A DNA stretch of 36,486 nt from Candidatus Avoscillospira avicola. Lineage in GTDB: Bacteria > Bacillota > Clostridia > Oscillospirales > Oscillospiraceae. Below, piece by piece: positions 7,673 through 16,037 of the stretch (position 1 is its first letter; each line of letters starts with the position of its first letter). Both the position numbers and the translations under genes were made by a program. Location: NCBI GenBank assembly GCA_018712245.1, contig DVHE01000015.1, positions 1 through 36,486 of the forward strand, in the 5' to 3' direction. A model generated the notes under the pieces. That model was given only the letters and a program-made list of their open reading frames with translations. It searched no databases and was not told the DNA's origin.

Positions 7673-8542
7673 ATGTCCAAACTAAAGATTATCACCGATT
7701 CTGCCAGCGATATCACCTTCGCCGAAGAGGCCGCTTATGCCATCCGCGTGATCCCCTTTCCCATTGCCCTGGGCGGCAAGTCTTACCTCAGCCGCGTAGA
7801 TTTTGATAACCAGGGCTTCTACGCTCTGATGAACCAATACCCCGACGACCTGCCCACCACTTCCCAGGTGACACCCTTTCAATTCCAGGAGATCATCGAG
7901 GAAGAGGTGGAGCAGGGGCACAGCGAGCTGATCTTCCTGCTCATCAACTCCCAGGGCTCCGCCACCTATTCCAATGCCGTTCTGGCCCGGGACACCTACT
8001 TTGACGAGCATCCTGAACAGGTGGGCCAGGTAAAGATTTCCGTATTGGATTCCCGGGGCTACTCCTCGCTCTATGGCTACCTGGTCGTAGAGGCCGCCAA
8101 GATGGCCCAGGCCGGAGAAAGCCTGGAGACGGTGGAGGCCTATCTCTCCCAGGCCCTGGAAAAGCGAATGATCTATTTCGGCATCTACTCCCTCAAATAC
8201 GCCGGCAAATCCGGCCGAATTCCCAGCGCCGCTGCCTTTTTGGGAGACAAGCTGGGCCTCAAGCCGGTGATGAAAATTTTTGACCACGAAATCACCACCG
8301 CCGCCAAGGCCCGGGGCGAGCAGCGGCTGATCTCCTCTCTGGTGGAGCTGGTGGCCCGGGACATCGCCCCCGGCACACCCTATCAGCTGATCTACGGCTC
8401 TGTGGTGGAGGATTTGGAAAAGCTGCGCCTGGCCATGACGCAGAAGCTGGGCTACGGCCCCACCGGCGTGTACCAGATCGGCGCTGCCATCGCGGCCAAC
8501 GCCGGCCCCCGCGCCGTGGGTGTCTCCTTTGACATCCCGTAA
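7673..8542 (+). CDS. DegV-family fatty-acid-binding protein
   Basis: This 289-aa protein has the complete two-domain DegV fold signature: the N-terminal TDSASDI motif, TSQVTPFQFQE in the lipid-binding loop, INSQGSATYSNA, and the C-terminal KPVMKI segment. DegV proteins bind a fatty acid; the FakB members deliver it to the kinase FakA for phosphorylation and phospholipid synthesis. FakA is not encoded here, so a FakB role is only possible. The start at 7673 is chosen because GGGAGG lies 6 nt upstream; the longer frame starts before the promoter. Regulation may involve the palindrome at 7624-7645. Confidence 0.9.
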   Translation: MSKLKIITDSASDITFAEEAAYAIRVIPFPIALGGKSYLSRVDFDNQGFYALMNQYPDDLPTTSQVTPFQFQEIIEEEVEQGHSELIFLLINSQGSATYSNAVLARDTYFDEHPEQVGQVKISVLDSRGYSSLYGYLVVEAAKMAQAGESLETVEAYLSQALEKRMIYFGIYSLKYAGKSGRIPSAAAFLGDKLGLKPVMKIFDHEITTAAKARGEQRLISSLVELVARDIAPGTPYQLIYGSVVEDLEKLRLAMTQKLGYGPTGVYQIGAAIAANAGPRAVGVSFDIP

Positions 8543-8563
8543 ACACAACAAACACACATTCCG

Positions 8564-8606
8564 AAAGCGCCCCGGAGGGATAATTCTCCCCTCCGAGGCG
8601 CTTTGA
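8564..8606. terminator. Bidirectional terminator between degV and mutY
   Basis: A long stem (AAAGCGCC-CCGGAGGG with CCCTCCG-AGGCGCTTT, one bulge) spans 8564-8605 between two convergent genes, with A-rich DNA on the left and T-rich DNA on the right. Confidence 0.75.
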
Positions 8607-8623
8607 TTTGCGTTCGGCCTATC

Positions 8624-9664
8624 TCAGTCGGACTCCGCATCCAGGAACTGCCGGAAGGCCGTGGGCAGGGCGTAGGCCTCCGTCAGCCGCGCCGGAGGCA
8701 CCCAGAAGAGGTCCACACCGCCGCTGCACTGGAGGTAATACCCCCGCATCTCCCACTCCACATGGGTGAAGATATGCTTTCGCTCCGCCATCTGCTTCAG
8801 CTCCGTCACCTGCGCGCCCAGGGCCTCCGCCGCCGCCAGAGCCTCGGCGGGCTCCAGCAGCCCCGGCACATGGGGAAACTCCCACAGCCCCGCCAAAAGG
8901 CCCTTCTCAGGCCGCTTGCGGAGCGCCAGCCCCTGGGGTGACTGCAAGATCAGCACCGTCATGGTCTCCTGCCGCCGGGGTTTTTTGTCCAGGCGGACCG
9001 GCACTGCCGTCTCCCGCCCCATCCGGTGGGCCAGGCACAGGGAAGCCAGCGGGCAAACCTCGCACCGGGGCGCGCCGCCGGGCAGGCACACTGTGGCTCC
9101 CAGCTCCATCAGCGCCTGGGTGAAGTCGCCGCAGCGCCCCGCCGGATAGACCCGGGCCAGGTCCGCAGTCAGCGCCTTTTTCACCGCCGGCAGGTCCACC
9201 GGCGTCTCGTCCCACCGAATCCGCGCCGCCACCCGCAGGACGTTGCCGTCCACCGCCGGGGTGGGTTGGCCAAAGGAGATAGAGCAAATGGCACCGGCGG
9301 TATAATCCCCGATGCCCGGCAGCGCCCGGACGGCAGCGTAGTCCTCCGGGAATGCGCCGCCATAGTCCCGGACGATCACCTGGGCCGCCTTCTGGAGATT
9401 GCGCACCCGGCTGTAGTACCCCAGTCCCTCCCAGAGCTTGTGACAAAGCTCCGGGTCGGCAGCGGCCAGGGCCTCCACGGTGGGCAACGCCTGGAGGAAC
9501 CGGGCGTAGTAGCCCTTCACCGCCTCCACCCGGGTCTGCTGGAGCATGATTTCCGAGAGCCACACGTGGTATGGCACCCGGTCTCGCCGCCAGGGAAGGT
9601 CCCGGCGGTTCTCCTCATACCAGGGTAAAAGCAGCTCCGGCAGGGCGGAAAGGTCGACAGTCAT
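8624..9664 (-). CDS. mutY: A/G-specific adenine glycosylase MutY
   Basis: This 346-aa base-excision-repair enzyme removes adenine mispaired with 8-oxoguanine. E38 (SEIMLQQT) and D139 (AVDGNVLR) are the catalytic residues, LPGIGDYTAGAI is the helix-hairpin-helix, and C193, C201, C204 and C210 should ligate the [4Fe-4S] cluster. The first cysteine spacing is seven residues, one more than the usual six. The C-terminal third (about 225-346) is the NUDIX-like domain that recognises 8-oxoguanine. I start at 9664 behind GAGGAGGAG; the longer frame runs through the divergent HAD promoter and start. Stop at 8624 converges on degV. Confidence 0.93.
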   Translation of the reverse strand: MTVDLSALPELLLPWYEENRRDLPWRRDRVPYHVWLSEIMLQQTRVEAVKGYYARFLQALPTVEALAAADPELCHKLWEGLGYYSRVRNLQKAAQVIVRDYGGAFPEDYAAVRALPGIGDYTAGAICSISFGQPTPAVDGNVLRVAARIRWDETPVDLPAVKKALTADLARVYPAGRCGDFTQALMELGATVCLPGGAPRCEVCPLASLCLAHRMGRETAVPVRLDKKPRRQETMTVLILQSPQGLALRKRPEKGLLAGLWEFPHVPGLLEPAEALAAAEALGAQVTELKQMAERKHIFTHVEWEMRGYYLQCSGGVDLFWVPPARLTEAYALPTAFRQFLDAESD

Positions 9665-9683
9665 AGGCTCCTCCTCTTTTTGC

Positions 9684-9712
9684 TTGTCAAAGCGCCGCGG
9701 CCCAGGTATAAT
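9684..9712 (+). promoter_or_regulatory. Promoter of the HAD phosphatase gene
   Basis: TTGTCA (9684-9689) and a perfect TATAAT (9707-9712) are separated by 17 nt, 29 nt before the ATG at 9741 in the short gap to the divergent mutY. Confidence 0.8.
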
Positions 9713-9740
9713 ACGATTAGTTACCACAGGAGGCGCTTTT

Positions 9741-10535
9741 ATGGGAAATTTATCGGAAAAACGGCTGTTTTTGCTGGACATGGACGGCACCATCTACCTG
9801 GACGACACGCTCTTCGACGGCACAGCGGAATTTTTGCAGCACGTGAAAGCCATTGGAGGACGGTATCTCTTCCTCACCAACAACTCCTCCCGGGGCATCC
9901 ACGCCTATCTCGAAAAAATGGCCCGGCTGGGGATTCCAGCCGAGCCGGCGGATTTTCTCACCTCTGTGGATGTCACCATTGGCTATCTCCAGGCTCACTA
10001 TCCGGGCAAGCTCTGCTATGCCTCCGGCACGCAGACCTTCCGCCAGCAGCTGGCCGAGGCCGGCATCGCGGTGACGGACCGGCTCCAGGACCAGGTGGAG
10101 GTGCTGGTGGCCGGCTTTGACACGGAGCTGACCTTCCAAAAACTGGAGGACTGCTGCATTTTGCTGAACCGCGGCGTCCCCTTCCTGGCCACCAATCCCG
10201 ACTGGGTCTGCCCCACCTGGTACGGCTACGTCCCCGACTGCGGCAGCGTCTGCGAGATGCTCTTCCGGGCCACCGGGCGGCGGCCCAAGTTCCTGGGCAA
10301 GCCGGAGCCGGAGATGGCGCTGCTGGCCATGGAGCGCTGCGGCTTTACCCCGGCGGAGACCATGGTGGTGGGAGACCGGCTCTACACCGACATCGCCTGC
10401 GGCGTCAACGCCGGGATCGACGCCTGCTTCGTCCTCTCCGGCGAGGGCACGCTGGAGGACCTGAAGACCAGCCCCGTCCAGCCCACTTACATCTACCAGA
10501 ACATTCGGGCGCTGCTGGAGGCCATCCGGGGCTGA
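9741..10535 (+). CDS. HAD-IIA family sugar/nucleotide phosphatase (NagD-like)
   Basis: This 264-aa protein carries all four HAD motifs: I with D13 and D15 (LDMDGTIYLDD), II in LFLTNNSS, III with the lysine of LGKPEPEM, and IV in VVGDRLYTDIACG. The C2-type cap between motifs II and III places it in subfamily IIA with NagD and p-nitrophenyl phosphatases. These remove phosphate from small metabolites; the natural substrate cannot be read from sequence. The start at 9741 follows AGGAGG; earlier in-frame codons lie before the promoter. Its stop is 3 nt from the convergent hexapeptide gene's stop, with no terminator between them. Confidence 0.88.
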   Translation: MGNLSEKRLFLLDMDGTIYLDDTLFDGTAEFLQHVKAIGGRYLFLTNNSSRGIHAYLEKMARLGIPAEPADFLTSVDVTIGYLQAHYPGKLCYASGTQTFRQQLAEAGIAVTDRLQDQVEVLVAGFDTELTFQKLEDCCILLNRGVPFLATNPDWVCPTWYGYVPDCGSVCEMLFRATGRRPKFLGKPEPEMALLAMERCGFTPAETMVVGDRLYTDIACGVNAGIDACFVLSGEGTLEDLKTSPVQPTYIYQNIRALLEAIRG

Positions 10536-10538
10536 GGC

Positions 10539-11198
10539 TTACCGCTTCTCCGCCACCTCGCCCTGGCGCTTGTAGATGCTCCCGGCGGGAACGGTGCCCC
10601 GAACCGAGGAGAGGGGATAGATGTTGCTCCCCCGGCCGATGACGGTGCCGGGATTCAGCACGGAGCCGCAGCCCACCTCCACCTCGTCGCCCACCATGGC
10701 GCCGACCTTCTTGCGGTTGGTCGCGATTTCTTCCGTGCCGTCGCGCACCACCACCAGCTGCTTGTCGCTCTTGACGTTGGAGGTGATGGCGCCGGCACCC
10801 ATGTGGGCCTTGTAGCCCAAAATGGAGTCGCCCACGTAGTTATAGTGGGGCACCTGCACCTTGTCGAACAGGATCACGTTTTTCAGCTCCGTGGAGTTGC
10901 CCACCACAGCGCCCGCTCCCACCAGGGCGCTGCCCCGGATAAAGGCACAGTGGCGCACCTCCGCCTCGGGGCAGATGATGCACGGGCCGGTGATACTGGC
11001 CGTGGGGGCCACCTTGGCGCTCCTGGCGATCCAGACCGCGGGAGCCGGGTTATCGTAGTCCTCCTTGGGCAGCGCGGGACCCAGAGCGCGGATGAAATCT
11101 CCGATGCCCTCCAGGGCCTCCCAGGGATACCGGCACTGGGCCAAAAGCGGCTGGGCCAGGGTGTGGGTGAGGTCAAAGAGATCCGTGACTTGGTACAT
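10539..11198 (-). CDS. Hexapeptide-repeat (left-handed beta-helix) protein, GlmU C-terminal-like
   Basis: This 219-aa protein consists of a short helical N-terminus followed by left-handed beta-helix repeats (IARSAKVAPTASITGP through VLNPGTVIGRGSNIYP). The GNSTELKNV, YVGDSILG and GAGAITSN blocks match the acetyltransferase half of GlmU. The N-terminal uridylyltransferase domain is absent, so this is a stand-alone acyl- or nucleotidyl-sugar-modifying homologue, not GlmU itself. Similar proteins are often named UDP-N-acetylglucosamine pyrophosphorylase-related; I do not claim a reaction. ATG at 11198 follows AGGAGG. Confidence 0.75.
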   Translation of the reverse strand: MYQVTDLFDLTHTLAQPLLAQCRYPWEALEGIGDFIRALGPALPKEDYDNPAPAVWIARSAKVAPTASITGPCIICPEAEVRHCAFIRGSALVGAGAVVGNSTELKNVILFDKVQVPHYNYVGDSILGYKAHMGAGAITSNVKSDKQLVVVRDGTEEIATNRKKVGAMVGDEVEVGCGSVLNPGTVIGRGSNIYPLSSVRGTVPAGSIYKRQGEVAEKR

Positions 11199-11233
11199 GA
11201 CGATCCTCCTGTTCCGGCTAAAATGTTTTTTTC

Positions 11234-11262
11234 ATTATACTCTCTCCTGCCCGCCGCCGCAA
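11234..11262 (-). promoter_or_regulatory. Promoter of the hexapeptide gene
   Basis: On the minus strand, TTGCGG (11262-11257) and a perfect TATAAT (11239-11234) are 17 nt apart, 36 nt before the ATG at 11198. Confidence 0.75.
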
Positions 11263-11295
11263 GAGGCGCTTTCCCGCAAAACCGGGCAAAACCCG

Positions 11296-11324
11296 TTGTC
11301 AAGCCGGGAGATTTTTAGTATAAT
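11296..11324 (+). promoter_or_regulatory. znuACB promoter
   Basis: TTGTCA (11296-11301) and TATAAT (11319-11324) are spaced by 17 nt. The -10 element overlaps the first in-frame ATG of znuA (11323), which therefore cannot be in the mRNA. I see no Zur-type palindrome at this promoter. Confidence 0.78.
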
Positions 11325-11355
11325 GTATGAGATTCCCCAAGAAAGGAGCATTCTC

Positions 11356-12201
11356 TTGCGAATCCGTCTTGTATCGCTGCTGCTTCTGTTGGCCCTGCTG
11401 CTGCCGGGCTGCGCCGCCGGGCAGCAGACGTCCAGCGCCATCGCCGCCACCACGGCGCCGGTGGCGGAATTTGCTGAGGCAATCGTCCAGGGCAGCGGCC
11501 TGTCAGTGACGCGGATCATCACCGACTCCGTTTCCTGCCTCCACGACTACTCTCTCTCCGTCCGGCAGATGGAGGCGGTGGAGCGGTGCGACGTGCTGCT
11601 GCTCTCCGGCGCGGGGCTGGAGGACTTCATGGCTGACGTTATCGCCCAGGCCCCCAAGACCATCGACTGTTCAGAGGGGATAGCGCTTCTCGCCAACGAC
11701 GAGGGGAGCGACCCCCACATCTGGCTTGACCCGACCCGGGCAGCCCAGATGGCCGCCAACATCGCCGACGGCCTCACAGAACTCTATCCCGATCACGCGG
11801 GCTTGTTCGCGGACAACCTCCAGACCCTGACCCAGCGGCTGGCGCAGCTCCAGGCCGACGGCGAGGCCGCTCTGGGCCAGCTGAAGACCCGGGAACTCAT
11901 CACCTTCCACGACGGCTTTGGCTACCTGGCTGACGCCTTTGACCTGACTATCCTGGCCGCCATCGAGGAAGAGGCCGGGTCCGAGGCCTCAGCGGCGGAT
12001 CTGACCGAGATCATCGCCCTGGTGGAGCAGCATCAAATCCCCGCCGTCTTCACCGAAGCCAACGGCTCCGACGCCGCCGCCTCCGTCATCGAGGCCGAGA
12101 CCGGCGTACCCCACTTCTCCCTGGACATGGGCTTCGGAAACCGGGATTACTTCGACGCCATGACCTACAATCTGGAAACATTGAAAGAGGCCCTCTCATG
12201 A
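11356..12201 (+). CDS. znuA: Zinc/manganese-type ABC transporter substrate-binding lipoprotein
   Basis: This 281-aa lipoprotein captures a divalent metal outside the cell for the ZnuBC importer. A TTG start at 11356 gives a textbook signal peptide (MRIRLVSLL, then the lipobox LLPGC with C19). It has AAGGAG 6 nt upstream, whereas the ATG at 11323 lies inside the promoter. Likely metal-ligand histidines sit in CLHDYS, DPHIWLDP and TFHDGFG, with EANGSD near the fourth position. The usual His-rich loop of many zinc-binding ZnuA proteins is absent, so manganese or iron cannot be excluded. It overlaps znuC by 4 nt. Confidence 0.87.
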   Translation: MRIRLVSLLLLLALLLPGCAAGQQTSSAIAATTAPVAEFAEAIVQGSGLSVTRIITDSVSCLHDYSLSVRQMEAVERCDVLLLSGAGLEDFMADVIAQAPKTIDCSEGIALLANDEGSDPHIWLDPTRAAQMAANIADGLTELYPDHAGLFADNLQTLTQRLAQLQADGEAALGQLKTRELITFHDGFGYLADAFDLTILAAIEEEAGSEASAADLTEIIALVEQHQIPAVFTEANGSDAAASVIEAETGVPHFSLDMGFGNRDYFDAMTYNLETLKEALS

Positions 12202-12950
12202 CCCACGATTCTCTCCACAACGGCAGCTGCCAAGGCGCCTGCTGCTTGAAGATCCAGGACCTCTCGGTGCGCTTCGGCACCGACGCCGTGCTGGAACACG
12301 TGAACCTCCATATGCACTGCGGCCAGATCGTCGCTCTGATCGGCCCCAACGGGGCGGGCAAGTCCACCCTGATCCGGGCCATCCTGGGGGAGCGGGCCTA
12401 TACCGGCTCCATCACCTTCTCCCCGGCGGGCCGCGGTCCGGAGAAGCTCCGCATCGGCTACGTGCCTCAGAGCCCGGCCTTTGACCCCGGCGACCCGGTC
12501 AGCGTGCTGGATCTCTTCGGCTGCTGCCTGGGGCGGCGTCCGGCCTTTCTTCCCGCCGGGAAGCGGTTTCGCACCCGGGTGCTGGACTGCCTCGCCCGTG
12601 TCCACGGCGAGGCCTTGATCGATAAGCGCATCGGCGCCCTCTCCGGCGGCGAGGTGCAGCGCGTCCTGCTGGCCCTGGCCCTGGAGCCCATGCCTCATAT
12701 TCTGATCCTGGACGAGCCCCTCTCCGGCGTGGATGTGGAGGGCATGAGCCTCTTGATGGATATGCTGGATGAGATCCGCCGCACCTACGATCTCTCCATT
12801 CTGATGACCACCCACGACTTCTCCATGCTGGAGCGCTATTGCGACCAGGTGGTGCTGATCCAGCACCAGGTCCTGGCTCAGGGCGCCCCCGGGGAGGTCC
12901 TCTCCTCCCCGGCCTTCCGCCGGGTGTTCCACATGGGAGGCGGCCAATGA
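12198..12950 (+). CDS. znuC: Metal ABC transporter ATPase
   Basis: This 250-aa ATPase has Walker A GPNGAGKST (49-57), Q-loop YVPQSP, signature LSGGEVQRV, Walker B ILILDEP and the switch histidine in TTHDF. It powers metal uptake through the permease encoded next. An extra 15-20 residue N-terminus contains three cysteines (C11, C15, C16), of unknown use. Both junctions are 4-nt ATGA overlaps, showing tight translational coupling with znuA and znuB. Confidence 0.9.
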   Translation: MTHDSLHNGSCQGACCLKIQDLSVRFGTDAVLEHVNLHMHCGQIVALIGPNGAGKSTLIRAILGERAYTGSITFSPAGRGPEKLRIGYVPQSPAFDPGDPVSVLDLFGCCLGRRPAFLPAGKRFRTRVLDCLARVHGEALIDKRIGALSGGEVQRVLLALALEPMPHILILDEPLSGVDVEGMSLLMDMLDEIRRTYDLSILMTTHDFSMLERYCDQVVLIQHQVLAQGAPGEVLSSPAFRRVFHMGGGQ

Positions 12951-13786
12951 ACCTTTGGTACCAACTGCTGGAGCTGCTGCCTGTGGGCTGGCTCTCCATG
13001 AACTTTATGAAAAACGCCCTGCTGGCGGTGCTGATTATGGGACCCCTCTTCGGCCTGCTCTCCACCATGGTGGTAACGGGAAAGATGAGCTTCTTCTCCG
13101 ACGCCCTGGGCCACTCCGGCTTCACGGGCATCGCCATCGGCGTCTTGTGCGGCGCGGCCTCTCCCACCTGGTTCGCCGTGGTGCTGGCCGTGGCCTTCGC
13201 CCTGCTCTTTTCCTACGTGAAAAGCCGCGCCAACCAGTCCGCCGAGACCGTCATCAGCGTCTTCTCCTCCACTGCCGTGGCGCTGGGCATCTTCATCGCC
13301 ACCATGAACGGCAGCTCCTTCACCAAGTTCAACCGCTATCTCATCGGCGACATCCTCTCGGTGACACCGGCGGAGATCGGCCTTCTGGCCACGGTGCTGC
13401 TGGCGGTGGTGGTGCTGTGGTGCCTCGCCTCCAACCGCCTGGTGCTGACGGCGGTCCATCCCCAGCTGGCCTCCTCCCGGGGCATCCCGGTCCGGGGGTA
13501 TGAGACGCTCTTCACCGTATCCATCGCCGTGGTGGTGACGCTGGCCATGAGCTGGGTGGGCCTGATGGTCATCAACTCGCTGCTGGTTCTGCCGGCAGCG
13601 GCAGCCCGGAATGTGGCCCGCAACCTCCGGGAGTACCACCTCTTCTCGGTGGTGCTGGCCCTGGTTTCCGGCGTCGCGGGCCTTGTCACCAGCTATTACC
13701 TGGGCTCCTCCACCGGCGCCGTCATCAGTTTGTATCTGGCCCTCTTCTTCGCCATTACCTTCCTCTTCCGCCAGCGGCGGGCCTAG
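12947..13786 (+). CDS. znuB: Metal ABC transporter permease
   Basis: This 279-aa ABC-3 family permease has about eight to nine membrane segments and the conserved GKMSFFSDALGHSGFTGIA block near residues 45-64, plus LMVINSLLVLPAAAARN near the C-terminus. The start at 12947 overlaps the znuC stop by 4 nt behind GGGAGGCGG; the longer open frame inside znuC is an artefact. With ZnuA and ZnuC it forms the complete importer. Confidence 0.9.
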   Translation: MNLWYQLLELLPVGWLSMNFMKNALLAVLIMGPLFGLLSTMVVTGKMSFFSDALGHSGFTGIAIGVLCGAASPTWFAVVLAVAFALLFSYVKSRANQSAETVISVFSSTAVALGIFIATMNGSSFTKFNRYLIGDILSVTPAEIGLLATVLLAVVVLWCLASNRLVLTAVHPQLASSRGIPVRGYETLFTVSIAVVVTLAMSWVGLMVINSLLVLPAAAARNVARNLREYHLFSVVLALVSGVAGLVTSYYLGSSTGAVISLYLALFFAITFLFRQRRA

Positions 13787-13797
13787 TCATAAACGCA

Positions 13798-13837
13798 CAA
13801 GTCCCCCTGTTTTCGCTGTGAAAACAGGGGGACTTGC
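13798..13837. terminator. Convergent hairpin between znuB and cdd
   Basis: A perfect 17-bp stem (CAAGTCCCCCTGTTTTC with its complement, loop GCTGT) lies between the two convergent stops. It lacks a long T-tract, so termination efficiency is uncertain. Confidence 0.65.
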
Positions 13838-13851
13838 GGATTCTCGGGCCG

Positions 13852-14271
13852 TCAGGCCGGGTCCGTCTGCAAGTTCTGGCCGGAGAAGGCCAGGGGCAGC
13901 AGCTCCGAGAGGGTGTGCTTTTCGATCCGGCCGTCAGGGCCGCCCATATAGATGGGAAAGTCCGGCGGGCAGAACTCTGCCATCACCTGGCGGCAGACGC
14001 CGCAGGGCGCCGCGGGCCGCGAAACGACGCCGCCCATGCCGCCCAGCACGGCCAGCGCCTGGAACCGGCGCTCGCCCTGGGCCACCGCGGAAAAAAACGC
14101 CGTGCGCTCGGCGCAGCAGGTGGGTCCGTAGGCTGCGTTTTCCACATTGCAGCCCACATACACGCGCCCGCTCTCTCCCAGCAGCGCCGCGCCCACCTGG
14201 AACCCGGAATAAGGGGCATAGGCCCGCCCCATGGCCTCTCTGGCCAACTCCATCAATGCTTCAGGGGTCAT
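13852..14271 (-). CDS. cdd: Cytidine deaminase
   Basis: This 139-aa enzyme converts cytidine and deoxycytidine to uridine forms in pyrimidine salvage. It has the substrate segment YAPYSGFQVGAAL, the zinc ligand and proton-shuttling pair C53-A-E55 (CAERTAFF), and ligands C90 and C93 (PCGVCRQ). Length is typical of the tetrameric bacterial type. Its ATG at 14271 lies inside the last codons of the upstream XRE gene (11-nt overlap), so the two are co-transcribed. Confidence 0.93.
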   Translation of the reverse strand: MTPEALMELAREAMGRAYAPYSGFQVGAALLGESGRVYVGCNVENAAYGPTCCAERTAFFSAVAQGERRFQALAVLGGMGGVVSRPAAPCGVCRQVMAEFCPPDFPIYMGGPDGRIEKHTLSELLPLAFSGQNLQTDPA

Positions 14272-14902
14272 TTTCTTGCTCCTTTCCCGCCTGGTTCGCC
14301 GCGCCGCCTCGCTCCACCGCCGGATGACGCGCCCGGCGATACAGGAAGAAGAACACTACGAACACCTCCAGCGCACCGCAGATCAAAAACACTTTCGCCG
14401 CCAGCAGTCCCGGCGCCGTCAAAAACACCGTCAATCCGCCGATCCAGACCAGCGCCGAAAAGGAGACCAGTTTCCAGGTCAGGCTCCACCACAGCGCGGA
14501 GAATACGGAAGCCAGCAGCGCCGAAAAGGCAGCTGCATAGAGCAAAAACAGCCACGTGTTGAAGTTCACTCCGACGATTTCGAAGGCAAAGAGCAGCACC
14601 GTGGCAATGACAAAGGTCAGCGCCGCCGAGAGAAGGAAAATGTAGAGGCGCAGATAGGGGCTGCGGCGCAGCTCCGGCTTGGTCTCGCCGATGAGGTCGC
14701 CCACGGTGACGCCGTAGAGGTCCGCGATCTGGCTGAGGACGTACACATCCGGCAACCCCTCGCCCCGCTCCCACTTGGAGACGGCCTTGTCGGAATAGCT
14801 GAGTTTCTGCCCCAGAACAGCCTGGGTGTCTCCGTTCGCCTTGCGGTAAAGGGCGATATTCTTGCCGATGAGTCTTCTCAGCTCTGCCTCGTCCTTTACC
14901 AT
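14261..14902 (-). CDS. XRE-family regulator with four membrane segments
   Basis: This 213-aa protein has an N-terminal Cro/C1-type helix-turn-helix (about 8-64; LGQKLSYSDKAVSKWERGEGLP) followed by four hydrophobic segments between about 85 and 195 and a charged tail. Membrane-tethered XRE regulators of this shape are common in Clostridia; their signals are mostly unknown. ATG at 14902 follows GGAGGG. Pairing with cdd could be incidental. A palindrome in its leader (14945-14961) is a candidate autoregulatory site. Confidence 0.8.
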   Translation of the reverse strand: MVKDEAELRRLIGKNIALYRKANGDTQAVLGQKLSYSDKAVSKWERGEGLPDVYVLSQIADLYGVTVGDLIGETKPELRRSPYLRLYIFLLSAALTFVIATVLLFAFEIVGVNFNTWLFLLYAAAFSALLASVFSALWWSLTWKLVSFSALVWIGGLTVFLTAPGLLAAKVFLICGALEVFVVFFFLYRRARHPAVERGGAANQAGKEQENDP

Positions 14903-14944
14903 GGCTTTCCCTCCAAATTCAGATTTTTCGCAACTTTTCAACCT

Positions 14945-15106
14945 CTCTACTCCTAGTAGAGTCCCTTTCTCCCGTTGGTTTCCGCCCTTTGGGGGGCAGT
15001 AGGGTGACAAATCCTCCGGCGGCTGGTATGGTAGAGGCAGCTGAACAGCCCCCCCGCCTCTGCCGCGGGATATCTTCAGTATACCATTTCGCCATCCCTC
15101 TGGCAA
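14945..15106 (-). promoter_or_regulatory. Promoter and leader of the xre-cdd operon
   Basis: On the minus strand, TTGCCA (15106-15101) and TATACT (15083-15078) are 17 nt apart, giving a leader of about 170 nt. Within the leader, CTCTACT-AGG-AGTAGAG (14961-14945) is a perfect 7-bp inverted repeat 43 nt before the start codon. It could be an operator or an RNA hairpin. Confidence 0.65.
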
Positions 15107-15114
15107 GTGGCATT

Positions 15115-15159
15115 GCGCGCCCGGCATCTCACACACCGTGCCGGGCGCGCTATTTTTTT
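15115..15159 (+). terminator. Orphan intrinsic terminator
   Basis: A perfect 12-bp stem (GCGCGCCCGGCA at 15115-15126 with 15139-15150) is followed by TATTTTTTT on the plus strand. No plus-strand gene precedes it: the region to its left is the xre leader, transcribed the other way. It either ends an antisense transcript or is a remnant. Confidence 0.7.
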
Positions 15160-15447
15160 GCCCCCGCACAGCACAGGTGGGCCGCCCGCCGGAGGGGGCG
15201 ATGGCTCCTCTGTCCGGGATCGTTGGCGCCTTCTTATGTGTCCGCCGGGCGCCCCGCACAGCCGGGCCATGGAATCTGTCTCCTCCCGCGAAGCCGCACC
15301 GGAGCAGCCCTCTTCGCAAGTCGCCAAACGCCGCACCGGCCCGCCCCGCGGCAGGTGCAGCCCCGATTGCGCCCCCCGGAGGAGCACTTCGCCTTCTGCG
15401 CGCCGTGATCGCCGTGTGTATGTTCAAAAGTTTGTCCGTTCTGCGCC

Positions 15448-15476
15448 TTGACACTGCACATCTTCAGCAGTATTCT
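15448..15476 (+). promoter_or_regulatory. Orphan near-consensus promoter
   Basis: TTGACA (15448-15453) and TATTCT (15471-15476) are separated by 17 nt; the start would be near 15483. The next plus-strand gene begins almost 900 nt downstream, across the hairpins at 15852-16077, so the transcript is probably non-coding or belongs to a lost gene. Confidence 0.5.
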
Positions 15477-15671
15477 ATAAATTACGGGAAATTTCAGCCG
15501 CCGGGTCTCCCCTGGCGTGCGCTTTGTGCGCTATATCATAGCCGCCCCCTCGGGGTCGGCAAAAACTTCCGCCGCTGCGCGGCCTGATCGTCTGCGGTAT
15601 ACACCGATTTGCGATTCCGCCTGTCCGCGTTGCCTGAGTGCCGGCGGCAAATGCACTGGAGAACATATCCA

Positions 15672-15697
15672 CCGTAGGGGCCGATAGTCCGGGTTGC
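15672..15697 (+). repeat. CGTAGGGGC repeat copy
   Basis: CCGTAGGGGCCGATAGTCC belongs to a short family seen also at 15916-15940, 16141-16167 (minus), 16228-16240 (minus) and 19096-19118. Copies share CGTAGGGGC followed by a GC-rich, often self-complementary segment. Confidence 0.5.
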
Positions 15698-15851
15698 CGC
15701 TAAGCCTTTCTGGCCCGCGTCGCGGTTCGCCAAGGCAAGTGGCTGCCCAACCGCTGTGGTCGCTTCTTCCGCCACTGGCGGCGCTCCCTTGCGGGCCACA
15801 TCGACCGGCCCGCGCCGTCTGAGCGCTTGCGGGAAGCGCAACTGGCCCAAG

Positions 15852-15911
15852 CCTCCCCTAACGCCCGAAGGGCTTTAGGGGAGGTGTCACGGCGGAGCCG
15901 TGACGGAGGGG
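15852..15911 (+). repeat. REP-like element, copy A
   Basis: Hairpin CCTCCCCTAA...TTAGGGGAGG (15852-15884) is followed by GTCACGGC-GGA-GCCGTGAC (15886-15904) and GGAGGGG. The same layout with different stem bases recurs at 16038-16079, 34885-34936 and 34967-35013. Confidence 0.65.
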
Positions 15912-16037
15912 TCTGCCGTAGGGGCGGTATCAGCCGCCCGCGGGCCAGGCCGCGATCTCGACAGGCTGCCGTCGAACGGAGCCGGTTCCAGGCGGCTGAT
16001 AGCCGCTCTCACAACTGCGTCGCCCCGGTGCGTTCGG

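Noticed and set aside
11199-11355. Zur or MntR operator before znuA
   Set aside because: Looked for the AT-rich zinc or manganese regulator palindromes; the gap is GC-rich and holds only the two promoters.
15107-15587. Overlapping frames of 114-149 codons in the gene-poor stretch
   Set aside because: Several frames overlap on both strands, rich in Arg/Pro/Ala with no motif or ribosome binding site; base composition alone explains them.
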